In this document: piece by piece, positions 37,151-45,557 of the stretch
Layout of the letters: each line of letters starts with the position of its first letter
Position numbering within the stretch: position 1 is the first letter of the stretch
Origin: JAKFWF01 sp963750535
Lineage (GTDB): Bacteria; Pseudomonadota; Alphaproteobacteria; Rhizobiales; Hyphomicrobiaceae
Length of the DNA: 64,000 bases
Assembly (NCBI GenBank): GCA_963750535.1
Contig: CAVVRF010000003.1
Coordinates: 1-64,000 of the forward strand
Reading direction: 5' to 3'
Translations under genes and position numbers: made by a program
Notes under the pieces: model-generated
What the model was told of the DNA's origin: nothing
The model's database searches: none
The model's input: the letters and a program-made list of their open reading frames with translations, nothing else

Positions 37151-38277
37151 TGCTTCTCCTCCGCCGGTTTGCCGCCGGCCGGCAACGCCGCCTGGCGCAG
37201 CCGCACGCGAATGCTGAAGCGCTCCTTGTCCTCGCGGGAATCGAACATCACTGGGGCGGTCATCGTCGCCTCTGCGAACGTGCTCGATCTTTCGAGCGCC
37301 CGCACGATGTTGGCGGCGGAGGCCGCGAGGCCGGTGATATCGACATTGCCGCCGTCGATCCGCATGTCGGTGACCCACGCCGTGTCGGGCAGCAGGCGCG
37401 TCATCTCGTCGAGCAGGCGGGCCCTCGGTACATACTCGTCGCGCACGCGCTGCAATGCGTTCACCTCGGCAAGTTGCGCTTGCGACTTGACCAGGTTGTC
37501 GCGCGTCGCCTGGACCTTGGTCTTCGCCATGGCGGTCTCGGCGCGCAGACTGCGCAGTGCCGCCTCGTGCTTGTCGATCACCAGATAGGCGGCGGATCCG
37601 GCCAGGGCCAGCGCCGAGGCGCCGAGGACCAGCTTCGCCGTCCGGCCAAGCCGGGACGATCCGGGCTGCGGACCGGCGGTCGCCAGGAAATTCACCGGCA
37701 ACGGCGCATTGCCGGCCTCGTTCCAGCAGTCGAGCCGGACGACGGCAAGACCAAGCTCCTCGATCTCGCGGATAAGGCCATCGACCGTCGCGCGCTTGAC
37801 GACAAGATGCAGCAGCATCTGCTTGCCCGTGGCCGCGCGCGCCGGATCCGGGCAATAGGCGGTCCTGATCTCGGCAGGCAGGAACGGGCTGTTGCGTTCC
37901 AGGTCGAGTGCCAGCAGCCGCTCGACATGGCTCTCGGCCGTGACGACCGGCAGCTCGACGTGACGGGCGAAGCATGACGCGTAGGCAAGCCGAAGCCCGA
38001 CCCTCGTCACGGCTCGTGCCGTCTTGAGCCGTTCGAGGATCGAACGCAAGGCCGGCTCGTCGAGCCGATCGCCGGCCTGGCCGCCGGCGATGCGAAGCTT
38101 GCCGTTGACGGGCTCGATCAGGCGATAGCCGTCGGCGGCGATGTCGACGATCACGTCGGGCTTGCGCAGTGCGCCGGCTCGCCGGTCGCCGCCGGGCGCG
38201 AGATCGCGCAGCTCGGCGAGCCACCATCGGAAGAAGCTTTCGAGGCCGAGGCTGGTGCGTGTCGTGGCGGCGGGCAT
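37147..38277 (-). CDS. gspL: Type II secretion protein GspL (PilM/PilN-like)
   Basis: This 376-residue protein has an actin-like cytosolic half (KPDVIVDIAADGYRLIEP; ERLLALDLERNSPFLPAE), a central membrane helix (KLVLGASALALAGSAAYLVI, about residues 216-236) and a periplasmic coiled coil plus ferredoxin-like domain (LLPDTAWVTDMRIDGGNVD). That is the GspL architecture, which recruits the GspE ATPase to the membrane. It is the first gene of the L-M-C operon and diverges from gspE across 162 bases. Confidence 0.85.
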   Translation of the reverse strand: MPAATTRTSLGLESFFRWWLAELRDLAPGGDRRAGALRKPDVIVDIAADGYRLIEPVNGKLRIAGGQAGDRLDEPALRSILERLKTARAVTRVGLRLAYASCFARHVELPVVTAESHVERLLALDLERNSPFLPAEIRTAYCPDPARAATGKQMLLHLVVKRATVDGLIREIEELGLAVVRLDCWNEAGNAPLPVNFLATAGPQPGSSRLGRTAKLVLGASALALAGSAAYLVIDKHEAALRSLRAETAMAKTKVQATRDNLVKSQAQLAEVNALQRVRDEYVPRARLLDEMTRLLPDTAWVTDMRIDGGNVDITGLAASAANIVRALERSSTFAEATMTAPVMFDSREDKERFSIRVRLRQAALPAGGKPAEEKQ

Positions 38278-38439
38278 CGAATGGTCCGGGCGAGACGCAA
38301 GCGCGACGCCGGACGACTGTGCACGATGTCACAAGTCTTCACCATCGCCCGGCGCGAGGATTGCATAATGGAGCGAGATCATACACCATTTGTGCCAATC
38401 CTATGAAGCGCAAGACGAAGTTCGTTAGCGAGAGGCGCC
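38278..38439. promoter_or_regulatory. Divergent promoter region between gspL and gspE
   Basis: Two diverging Gsp operons (L-M-C to the left, E-F-H-I-J to the right) share this 162-base gap, so their promoters must lie here or overlap coding sequence. The sequence is locally AT-richer near 38360-38420 (GATCATACACCATTTGTGCC), a plausible promoter area, but no consensus pair is certain. GAGAGG at 38428-38433 is the likely ribosome-binding site for gspE. Confidence 0.4.
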
Positions 38440-40239
38440 ATGCAGCGTAATTCGATCGCTGGCGAGGCCATTGCCGATCCGCACAGCCAGCATTTCATGG
38501 ATCGGTTCTGCGATCTGCTGCAGGCGCGGAATATCCTGGATTCCGCGGGGGTGCAGCGCGCCCGCCGGGCGCAACAGCAGTCGGGCGAGCGCTTCGACCT
38601 GGTGCTGATGCGGCTGGGATTGATCACGGATTATCGATTGGCCGAGGCGCTGGCCGAATTCTGCGGTTATCGGCTGTACTCGCGGGGCGATTTTCCCGAC
38701 GAGGCGGTATTGCCGGAAAAGCTGCAATTGAAGTTTCTCAAAGCGAACCGGATCCTGCCGATCGGAGTCGAGCCGGGCGTGATCCGCCTCGCGGTTGCCG
38801 ATCCGTTCAATGCAGAGGCACGCTCGGCGCTCTCGTTCCTGCTCGATCGCCGGCTCGAATGCGGCATTGCGCCGGAAGGCGAGATCGACCGCGCCATCGA
38901 TCGCCTGTACGGAGACGGTGGCGAGCGCGAGGAGGCCGGCGACGGCGCGTCCGGCAGCGCCACCGAGGCCGCGAGCGAGGACGACGTTCGCCGCCTCGAG
39001 GACATGGCGAGCGAAGCGCCGGTGATCAAGCTCGTGCGACGGCTGATCGTGCGCGCCGTCGAGGCCCAGGCCTCCGACATCCACGTCGAGCCGCTCGAGG
39101 ACTGCGTGCAGGTGCGGTTTCGCATCGACGGCGTGCTGCACGTCGTCGAGACGCTATCCCTCGGTATGCGGGCGGCGATCGGCTCGCGCATCAAGATCAT
39201 GGCGCGCCTCAATATCGCCGAGCGCAGGCTGCCGCAGGACGGACGCATCAAGGAGAACGTGCGCGGCCGCGAGGTCGACCTTCGCGTCTCGACGATGCCG
39301 ACGATGTGGGGCGAGAGCATCGTGATGCGGATCCTGGATCGCTCCAGCATCGAGCTCGACTTTCCGAGCCTCGGCTTCGCCGGCGCTTCCTACGAGGCCT
39401 TCGGGCGCCTGCTGCACGAGCCGAACGGCATCATTCTCGTCACCGGACCGACCGGCAGCGGCAAGACCACGACGCTCTACACGGCGCTGCGCCAGCTCAA
39501 CAGCACGGAGCGCAAGGTCTTCACCGTCGAGGATCCGATCGAGTATCACCTCGAAGGCATCAACCAGATCCAGGTTCAGCCGCGGATCGGTCTTACCTTT
39601 GCCAGCGCGCTGCGATCGATCCTGCGCCAGGACCCCGATATCATCATGGTCGGCGAGATCCGCGACCTGGAGACCGCGCAAGTTGCGATCCAGGCCGCGC
39701 TGACCGGCCACCTGGTGCTGTCGACGGTGCACACCAACGGCGCTGCTGCAACCGTCACCCGGCTGCTCGACATGGGCGTCGAGAAGTACCTGCTGGCGTC
39801 CTGCCTCAAGGGGGTTCTTGCCCAGCGGCTGGTGCGGCGGCTGTGCAACCACTGCGCGCAGCCGGTCGCCCCTTCGCCGGCGTTGATGGAGCTGGTTGGC
39901 AGTGCGCGTGCCGGCAGCGGGCCCGGCGGCGCGGCGGATCATCCGGCGACCCGCAAGGCGGTCGGCTGCCCGACATGCCTGCAGAAGGGCTATCATGGCC
40001 GCACCACGGTCTACGAGCTGCTGGCGATGTCCGATCGCGTGCGCGAGGCGCTGATGACGGCCCAGTCGGATCAGGCAATCGAGAAGGCGGCGATCGACGA
40101 TGGCATGCAGACGATGCTGCAAAATGGCCTGGCCAAGGTGATGCGAGGCGAAACGACTGCCGAAGAGGTCTTGCGGGTAACCCGGTTCGAGCGATGCCAA
40201 GATACACCTACCAGGCCTATGACCGGGACGGAGCGCTGA
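38440..40239 (+). CDS. gspE: Type II secretion ATPase GspE
   Basis: This 599-residue ATPase has an N1E domain (about residues 1-150) that contacts GspL and the secretion ATPase core: Walker A GPTGSGKTTT (about 336-345), Asp box VEDPIEYHLEGINQIQV, Walker B IIMVGEIRD (about 400-408) and His box LVLSTVHTN. The GspE-specific tetracysteine zinc motif is present as LCNHC and CPTC. It powers pseudopilus assembly from the cytosol. gspF begins 46 bases before its stop, in another frame. Confidence 0.96.
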   Translation: MQRNSIAGEAIADPHSQHFMDRFCDLLQARNILDSAGVQRARRAQQQSGERFDLVLMRLGLITDYRLAEALAEFCGYRLYSRGDFPDEAVLPEKLQLKFLKANRILPIGVEPGVIRLAVADPFNAEARSALSFLLDRRLECGIAPEGEIDRAIDRLYGDGGEREEAGDGASGSATEAASEDDVRRLEDMASEAPVIKLVRRLIVRAVEAQASDIHVEPLEDCVQVRFRIDGVLHVVETLSLGMRAAIGSRIKIMARLNIAERRLPQDGRIKENVRGREVDLRVSTMPTMWGESIVMRILDRSSIELDFPSLGFAGASYEAFGRLLHEPNGIILVTGPTGSGKTTTLYTALRQLNSTERKVFTVEDPIEYHLEGINQIQVQPRIGLTFASALRSILRQDPDIIMVGEIRDLETAQVAIQAALTGHLVLSTVHTNGAAATVTRLLDMGVEKYLLASCLKGVLAQRLVRRLCNHCAQPVAPSPALMELVGSARAGSGPGGAADHPATRKAVGCPTCLQKGYHGRTTVYELLAMSDRVREALMTAQSDQAIEKAAIDDGMQTMLQNGLAKVMRGETTAEEVLRVTRFERCQDTPTRPMTGTER

Positions 40240-41417
40240 GGAGCGGCGCGATCGAGGCGCAGTCCCGGCAATCCGCGCTCGAGGTGCTGCACCGCCAGGG
40301 TCAGTTCCCGCTCGACGTGACGGAGGCTCGCGTTGCCGCAACGGTGCCGTGGTGGCAGCGCGAGGTGTTCATCGGCTCCTCGATGCCTCTCGGCGACCTC
40401 GGACTGTTCACGCGTGAGCTCGCGACCCTGATCAAGGCCGAGCTGCCGCTCGACGACACCTTGCGTATCGTGAGCATGCAGCCGCTGATGTCGGCGCGTA
40501 TGCGCGCGCTCGCGGCGGCGATCTACAATACCGTGCGGGAGGGTTCTCCGCTGTCGGGAGCGCTGTCCGCCACCGGCCGGTTTCCCGAGTACTACTGGCG
40601 GCTGGTGCAGGCAGGCGAGGCGAGCGGCACGCTCGGCAGCGTCCTCGACGAGCTCGCCGTCCTGGTCGATCGCTCGATCGAGGTGCGCCGGCAGATCGGC
40701 TCGGCGCTGCTCTATCCGGCGACGCTGATGATCGCGGCAATCGCCGCGGTCGTGGTGATCGTCGCCGTGCTGCTGCCGACCATCGTGCCGCTGTTCAAGG
40801 ATGCCGGCGCGGCGCTGCCGTGGACAGTCCAGATCCTGGTCGACGTTCGCGATCTCGTGGTCGAACATTGGCTGCTGACGCTGCTGCTGCTGGGCTCCGT
40901 GGTGGCTGCGGCGATCATCGCCGGCCGCGACGACCGGCTGCGCCTCGCGCGCGACCGGGCACTGCTGCGCACTCCGCTCGTTGGCGGACTGATCACCGAT
41001 CGCGAGACGGCTCGCTTCGCCCGCACTCTGTCTTCCCTGCTGCACCATGGCGTGCCGATCCTCGATGCCGTCGGCATCACCGCCGGCGTGCTGCGCAACC
41101 GCGTGTTCGCGGCCGCCGCGGTCGACGCCGGACAGAGTCTCAAGGAGGGCGGTACGCTGTCATCGCATCTGGTGGCGTCTGGCCTCTACACCGATCTCGC
41201 TACCCGGCTGGTGGCGGTCGGCGAGCAGACCGGCCAGCTCGATACGATGCTGATGCAGGTGGCGACCATCTACGAGGCGACCCTGCAGCGCCGGCTGACC
41301 CGCATCATGAGCCTCGTCACGCCACTACTGACGCTGTTGATCGGCGCGTTGGTCGGTGGCCTCATTCTGTCAGTGATGAGCGCAATCCTGTCGGTCAACG
41401 AGCTGGCATTCAAATGA
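40194..41417 (+). CDS. gspF: Type II secretion inner-membrane platform protein GspF
   Basis: The 407-residue protein starts MPRYTYQAYDRDGALRSG, the standard GspF opening, and has the two repeated cytosolic domains (FTRELATLIKAELPLDDTLR and RFARTLSSLLHHGVPILDAV) each followed by membrane helices; YYWRLVQAGEASGTLG and LATRLVAVGEQTGQLD are the matching repeat motifs. Length is typical. It overlaps gspE by 46 bases and gspH by four (ATGA). Confidence 0.95.
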   Translation: MPRYTYQAYDRDGALRSGAIEAQSRQSALEVLHRQGQFPLDVTEARVAATVPWWQREVFIGSSMPLGDLGLFTRELATLIKAELPLDDTLRIVSMQPLMSARMRALAAAIYNTVREGSPLSGALSATGRFPEYYWRLVQAGEASGTLGSVLDELAVLVDRSIEVRRQIGSALLYPATLMIAAIAAVVVIVAVLLPTIVPLFKDAGAALPWTVQILVDVRDLVVEHWLLTLLLLGSVVAAAIIAGRDDRLRLARDRALLRTPLVGGLITDRETARFARTLSSLLHHGVPILDAVGITAGVLRNRVFAAAAVDAGQSLKEGGTLSSHLVASGLYTDLATRLVAVGEQTGQLDTMLMQVATIYEATLQRRLTRIMSLVTPLLTLLIGALVGGLILSVMSAILSVNELAFK

Positions 41418-41863
41418 ACGGGCGGGAGGACGGATTCACGCTGCTGGAATTGCTGGTCGTGCTGGTGATCCTGGCCGGCGCGGCCGTCATCGCCTATCCC
41501 CGCCTCGGCGCGGTGGCTCCGTTGGCGCAGATGCATGCCGGCGCGATCGAGCTCAATGCCACGGTCCGGACCGCGCGCTCGACCGCGCTGCGCTCCAATG
41601 CCGAGCAGTCGCTGACGATCGACAGCGGCGCCAGAACCTATTGGACGAGCTTCGATCGCCGGGCGCGGCTGATCGCGCCGCGCGTGACGGTCGAGGTGGC
41701 GGGCACCGGCGTCGAGCAGGTCACGCCGTCGCGTAGTGTCATCCGGTTCCAGCCGGACGGCAGCGCCGCCGATGCCGTTATCACGTTGCGCGACGGGCGT
41801 GTCGTTGCGGCGTTGACGATCGACTGGCTGACCGGTGCCTCGCGCCTCGACTGGAGGCGGTAG
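41414..41863 (+). CDS. gspH: Type II secretion minor pseudopilin GspH
   Basis: The 149-residue product has a very short leader and the type IV pilin-like motif G/FTLLELLVVLVILAGAAV with Glu5, then a beta-rich domain. Its position directly after gspF, and RTARSTALRSNAEQSLTIDS in the region typical of GspH, support this call. The ATG overlaps the gspF stop. Confidence 0.88.
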   Translation: MNGREDGFTLLELLVVLVILAGAAVIAYPRLGAVAPLAQMHAGAIELNATVRTARSTALRSNAEQSLTIDSGARTYWTSFDRRARLIAPRVTVEVAGTGVEQVTPSRSVIRFQPDGSAADAVITLRDGRVVAALTIDWLTGASRLDWRR

Positions 41864-41864
41864 C

Positions 41865-42293
41865 ATGCGCGCGCGAGCTGCCCGGGGCTGCGGGACCAAC
41901 CATCACGGGGAAGCGGGTTTCACGCTGATCGAGACGATCGTCGCGCTCGCGGTTTTCGCCGGCCTGGTCGCGGTGCTCTACGACGGGCTGGCCGGGAACT
42001 GGCGAGGTATCGGGCGAGCGCGGATGGATGCCGCGGCGACGAGCCTCGCGCAGTCGAAGCTGGCGGCTGTCGGTGTCGAGGCGCCGCTGTCCGACGGCCA
42101 GATGTTCGCCGGCGAGGAGGCGGGCATCGCCTGGACCGTGAGCGTCGAGCGCTACCGCCCGGCTGAAGGTGACGGCGACGAGGCACCTCTCATCGCGTAC
42201 TGGGTCGTATTCGAAGCGAAATGGAGCGACGGTCCGCGGCGGCCGCCGCGATCGCTCAGGTTGCGCACGGTCAAGCTCGGGGGCGGCGAATGA
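41865..42293 (+). CDS. gspI: Type II secretion minor pseudopilin GspI
   Basis: The 142-residue protein has a 28-residue leader ending EAG/FTLIETIVALAVFAGLVAV, with Glu5 and a short C-terminal domain (AATSLAQSKLAAVGVE; RYRPAEGDGDE). The AxxLAQSKL stretch is typical of GspI. It starts one base after the gspH stop and ends in an ATGA overlap with gspJ. GspI, J and K form the tip complex. Confidence 0.88.
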   Translation: MRARAARGCGTNHHGEAGFTLIETIVALAVFAGLVAVLYDGLAGNWRGIGRARMDAAATSLAQSKLAAVGVEAPLSDGQMFAGEEAGIAWTVSVERYRPAEGDGDEAPLIAYWVVFEAKWSDGPRRPPRSLRLRTVKLGGGE

Positions 42294-42955
42294 CGCTGGC
42301 GCGACCATCGCACCCGACGCACGGCCGCGGCTGCGCCGATCCGCGGGACGAGGCCGGCTTCACCGTGCTCGAGCTGCTGGTATCGCTGGCTCTTCTCGCG
42401 CTGATCCTGACCGCGCTGCCGACCACGCTGCAGATGGGCAAGCGCGCCTGGAGCACCGCCGAGGCCCTCGACCGCTCGGCGACGGTCGCGGTCGTCGCGA
42501 CCTTCGTCCGCGAGCGCGTCGCGCAGGCAATGCCGGTGCAGCAGCGGGGCGACGGCGGCGCGTCCGCCGTGGCGTTCAATGGCCGCGGCGACGGCCTGTC
42601 GTTCGTCGCCCCGGCGCTCGATGGGCCGACCGGCCAGGGACTGTTCGTGTTCGAGATCGCGTTGACGGCGGCGGCGCATGGGCATGGCCGGCTCGTGCTG
42701 CGCTGGCGGCCTTACTCGCCCGGGGCCGATGGCGGCAAGGCGCCGGCGGCCGACGAGCGCAGCCTGATCGAGGACGTGACGGCGTTCGGCGTGCGCTATT
42801 TCGGATCATCGCCCTCGGGCGGCGGGCGCGATTGGTTCGACAGCTGGCAGGGCCGCAACGCGCTGCCGGAGCTGGTCGAGGTCCGGCTCGAGACCTCGCG
42901 CGATGCCGGTGCCGCGCGCATGCCGATGGTCATCGAGCTGCAGCTGCGCCGGTGA
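42290..42955 (+). CDS. gspJ: Type II secretion minor pseudopilin GspJ
   Basis: This 221-residue protein carries the leader and helix EAG/FTVLELLVSLALLALILT and a larger beta domain with WRPYSPGADGG and IEDVTAFGVRYFGS, where GspJ proteins have their conserved fold. It ends the plus-strand operon and converges on gspG, 29 bases away. Confidence 0.88.
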   Translation: MTLARPSHPTHGRGCADPRDEAGFTVLELLVSLALLALILTALPTTLQMGKRAWSTAEALDRSATVAVVATFVRERVAQAMPVQQRGDGGASAVAFNGRGDGLSFVAPALDGPTGQGLFVFEIALTAAAHGHGRLVLRWRPYSPGADGGKAPAADERSLIEDVTAFGVRYFGSSPSGGGRDWFDSWQGRNALPELVEVRLETSRDAGAARMPMVIELQLRR

Positions 42956-42967
42956 CTTGCCCGGCGG

Positions 42968-42987
42968 TGAGACACGGTGCCGTCTCA
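42968..42987. terminator. Possible bidirectional hairpin between gspJ and gspG
   Basis: TGAGA at 42968-42972 pairs with TCTCA at 42983-42987, with an inner CGG/CCG pair around a two-base loop. The hairpin lies between two converging operons and includes the gspG stop codon. No T-run follows, so it may be a weak terminator or chance. Confidence 0.3.
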
Positions 42988-43437
42988 ATTCGAGACGTCG
43001 CTGTCCTCGCCGCCGCCGCCGGGTGCGTTGTCCCGGCCGAGCGTGAAGATTTCCGGCGCGCCCTTCGCTCCAGGGAACCGGTATTGATAGGGCCGGCCCC
43101 ATGGGTCGACCAGGCCGTCGGCCTTCTTGATGTAGGGCCCGCGCCAGCGCGCGGCGCCGCCCGGCGCCTGGACCAGCGACGACAGTCCGGTCTGCTGCGA
43201 TGGAAACCCGCCGTTGTCCAAGGCGTAGAGCTCGAGCGCCGTCGACAGCGCCGAGATCTGCGCCCTGGCGGTGTCGGTGCGTGCCTTGCCGAGATAGCGC
43301 AGGACCTGCGGACCGGCGACGGTCGCCAGGAGGGTGATGATGCCCAGCACCACCAGCAGCTCGATCAGCGTGAACCCTGCCTCCGACCGTCGGGCAATTC
43401 GGTCGGCGCGTTTCGGACGACGTTCGCGGTCGCTCAT
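42985..43437 (-). CDS. gspG: Type II secretion major pseudopilin GspG
   Basis: The 150-residue product has the leader and helix EAG/FTLIELLVVLGIITLLATV and the GspG C-terminal domain: YALDNGGFPSQQTGLSSLVQ, PYIKKADGLVDPWGRPYQYR and a Ca-loop-like tail FTLGRDNAPGGGGEDSDVSN. It is the main building block of the pseudopilus. Unusually it is not with gspEFHIJ but on the opposite strand, 16 bases downstream of the prepilin peptidase gene. Confidence 0.93.
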   Translation of the reverse strand: MSDRERRPKRADRIARRSEAGFTLIELLVVLGIITLLATVAGPQVLRYLGKARTDTARAQISALSTALELYALDNGGFPSQQTGLSSLVQAPGGAARWRGPYIKKADGLVDPWGRPYQYRFPGAKGAPEIFTLGRDNAPGGGGEDSDVSN

Positions 43438-43453
43438 TTTCGATCCATCCAAG

Positions 43454-44044
43454 TCAGCCGATCTGGCCGTAGAGCCAGACGACCCATGTCCCGAACGCAA
43501 GAAAGGGGCCGAACGGGATCCTGGTCGCAAGACCGACCGGCCGGCCCATGGCCGCCAGGATGAGAGCACCTAACAGACCGCCCGCGCAAGCGATCAGCAC
43601 CACCGACGGCAAGCCGCCCAGTCCGAGCCACGCCCCCGACGCGGCCAGCAGCTTGGCATCGCCGAGGCCGATGCCGGGGCGATCGCGCAGGCGACGGTAT
43701 ACCTCGCCGGCCGCATACAGCGCCGCAAAGCCAACCATCGCCGCCAGCACCCGCATCGGCAGATCATCGAGGCGCAGCAGCGCGCTCGCCGCCAAGCCGG
43801 CCAGCAGAAGCGGAATCGTCAGAAGGTCGGGCAGGCGGCCGCTGCCAAGATCGATGACGCTCAGCAGCACGAGAGCAAGTCCGAGCACGATCGATGCCGG
43901 CACTACGCCGGGCACCGCGCCGAATTCCGCCAGCGCCGGCCACGCCGACAGGGCGTACAGGGCAGCGATGGCAATTGCGTGCGACAGCTTCCCCGTCGGC
44001 GAGAAGGTGCGCGATGGCGTGCTGATGCAATCGTCGCCTGCCAT
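43454..44044 (-). CDS. gspO: Prepilin peptidase GspO (peptidase domain only)
   Basis: The 196-residue membrane protein shows both catalytic aspartates of the A24 peptidases: SVIDLGSGRLPD and GIGLGDAKLLAASGAWLG. The N-terminal cytosolic methyltransferase domain with its cysteine tetrad, present in full-length GspO/PilD, is absent, so it resembles the short CpaA/TadV-like type. The start at 44044 is preceded by GGAGGA; a GTG at 44119 overlapping the hlyD stop is an alternative. It processes the GspG-K leaders. It sits between the type I secretion genes and gspG on one strand. Confidence 0.88.
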   Translation of the reverse strand: MAGDDCISTPSRTFSPTGKLSHAIAIAALYALSAWPALAEFGAVPGVVPASIVLGLALVLLSVIDLGSGRLPDLLTIPLLLAGLAASALLRLDDLPMRVLAAMVGFAALYAAGEVYRRLRDRPGIGLGDAKLLAASGAWLGLGGLPSVVLIACAGGLLGALILAAMGRPVGLATRIPFGPFLAFGTWVVWLYGQIG

Positions 44045-44115
44045 GGTCCTCCGGCTGCCTTCAGGCACGGTCTGCCGCGACCCCGCAACGCCCGGCGCAG
44101 CCAGCCTGTCCGAGA

Positions 44116-45465
44116 TCACTCACGGAACGCCCTGTTGATCTGATCGACAAGCGGCTTGCCGAGATAGGACAGCGCCGTGCGGTCGCCGGTTGCCATGAAG
44201 ACCTCGACCGGCATTCCCGGCACGAGCTTGAGATCGTCGACGGTGCGCCGCGCCTTGTCGTCCATTTCCAGCCGCACGCCGTAATAGCTCTGGCCGGTCT
44301 TGGGGTCGACGGTGGCGTCGGCCGCGATGTGCATCACGCGGGCATCGATCTCGGGCGTCTTCTGCTTGTTGAATGCCGTCAGGCGCAGCCGAGCCGGCCG
44401 GCCGATCACCACCTGGTCGATGTCGACCGGGTTGATACGGGCTTGCACGGTGAGGCTGTCCTCCTCCGGCACGATCAGCATGATCTGCTCGGCCGTGGTG
44501 ATCACGCCGCCGATCGTGTGCACCGCCAACTCGTGCACGATGCCTTTCTGCGGCGAGCGGATGTCGATCCGTGCCAGCTTGTCCTTGGCGGCGATCTCGC
44601 GCTCGGCAAGCTCGATCAGCTTGGCCTCGACCGCCCGCAGTTCCCGCTGGGCCTGGGCGCGAACGTTCTCGTCGACCGACATGATCTGAACTTTGATCTC
44701 GCTGATCTGCCCCCTGGCCCTGGCGATCTGCGCGGTCAGCCCGCCATGCTCGCCGTTGAGCCGCATCTCCTCGCGCTCCATGGCATAGACCCGCGAGATG
44801 GTGGTGAGCTGCTTGCCGTGCAGCTTGCGCACCTCCTCGAGCTCCTTGCGGATGATCTGGAGCTCGCCGCTCTTGGCCCCGCGCTGGGCGCTGAGGCCGC
44901 CGATCTCCTCCTGGGTCTGTTCGGCCTTGAGCTTGAGCTGGTCCTTCTGGCTTTCCTTGGCCTGGCGGGTTTCCTCGAACAGGCGGATTTCACTTTCCGC
45001 CGCGGCGCGGGCATCGGCGCTCTGGTTGATGAAGGCCTTTGGATACACCAGGGTCGGCAGCCCGTCGCGCTCGGCGGACAGGCGGTAGCTGCGGGCGTTG
45101 AGCTCGAGCAGCTGGGACTTGATGACGCCGAGCTCGGCAGCGATCTGGGTCGCATCGAGCCGCACCAATACCTGGCCGCTCTCGACGAAGTCGCCGTTCT
45201 TGACATTGATCTCGGCGACAATGCCGCCGTAGCTGTGCTGCACCTTCTTGACGTTGCGCTCGACCACGAAGGCGCCGGAGGCCATGACCGCGCCTGAGAG
45301 CTTGGCGGTCGCCGCCCAGCCGCCGATGCCGAAGATCAAGGTCGCGACGACTGCCGAGGCGAATGCCACGTGCCACACGATCGAGAATTCGCCGCGCTTG
45401 CCGTCGCTCTTGCGGGCGCGCGCCGGTGAGATTGCGCTCGTTGCATTCGTGGCTCTACTGCTCAT
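44116..45465 (-). CDS. Type I secretion membrane fusion protein (HlyD/PrtE family)
   Basis: This 449-residue periplasmic adaptor has one N-terminal membrane helix (VWHVAFASAVVATLIFGIGG), a first lipoyl half (VKKVQHSYGGIVAEINVKNG), a long coiled coil (about residues 150-300, rich in Glu, Gln and Lys) and the second lipoyl/beta-barrel part (IRSPQKGIVHELAVHTIGGV; PEEDSLTVQARINPVDIDQV). It bridges the ABC transporter at 48814 and an outer-membrane TolC-type channel that is not in this window. It begins 92 bases after the RTX gene. Confidence 0.93.
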   Translation of the reverse strand: MSSRATNATSAISPARARKSDGKRGEFSIVWHVAFASAVVATLIFGIGGWAATAKLSGAVMASGAFVVERNVKKVQHSYGGIVAEINVKNGDFVESGQVLVRLDATQIAAELGVIKSQLLELNARSYRLSAERDGLPTLVYPKAFINQSADARAAAESEIRLFEETRQAKESQKDQLKLKAEQTQEEIGGLSAQRGAKSGELQIIRKELEEVRKLHGKQLTTISRVYAMEREEMRLNGEHGGLTAQIARARGQISEIKVQIMSVDENVRAQAQRELRAVEAKLIELAEREIAAKDKLARIDIRSPQKGIVHELAVHTIGGVITTAEQIMLIVPEEDSLTVQARINPVDIDQVVIGRPARLRLTAFNKQKTPEIDARVMHIAADATVDPKTGQSYYGVRLEMDDKARRTVDDLKLVPGMPVEVFMATGDRTALSYLGKPLVDQINRAFRE

Positions 45466-45557
45466 CTACCGCTCCCGCTTTGAAGACGCTCCGGCCGCCG
45501 CGCCACGGCAGTGTGGCAACGCCTGACCGGCGCAGGTCGCTGGCGCGGCCCGCCCTA

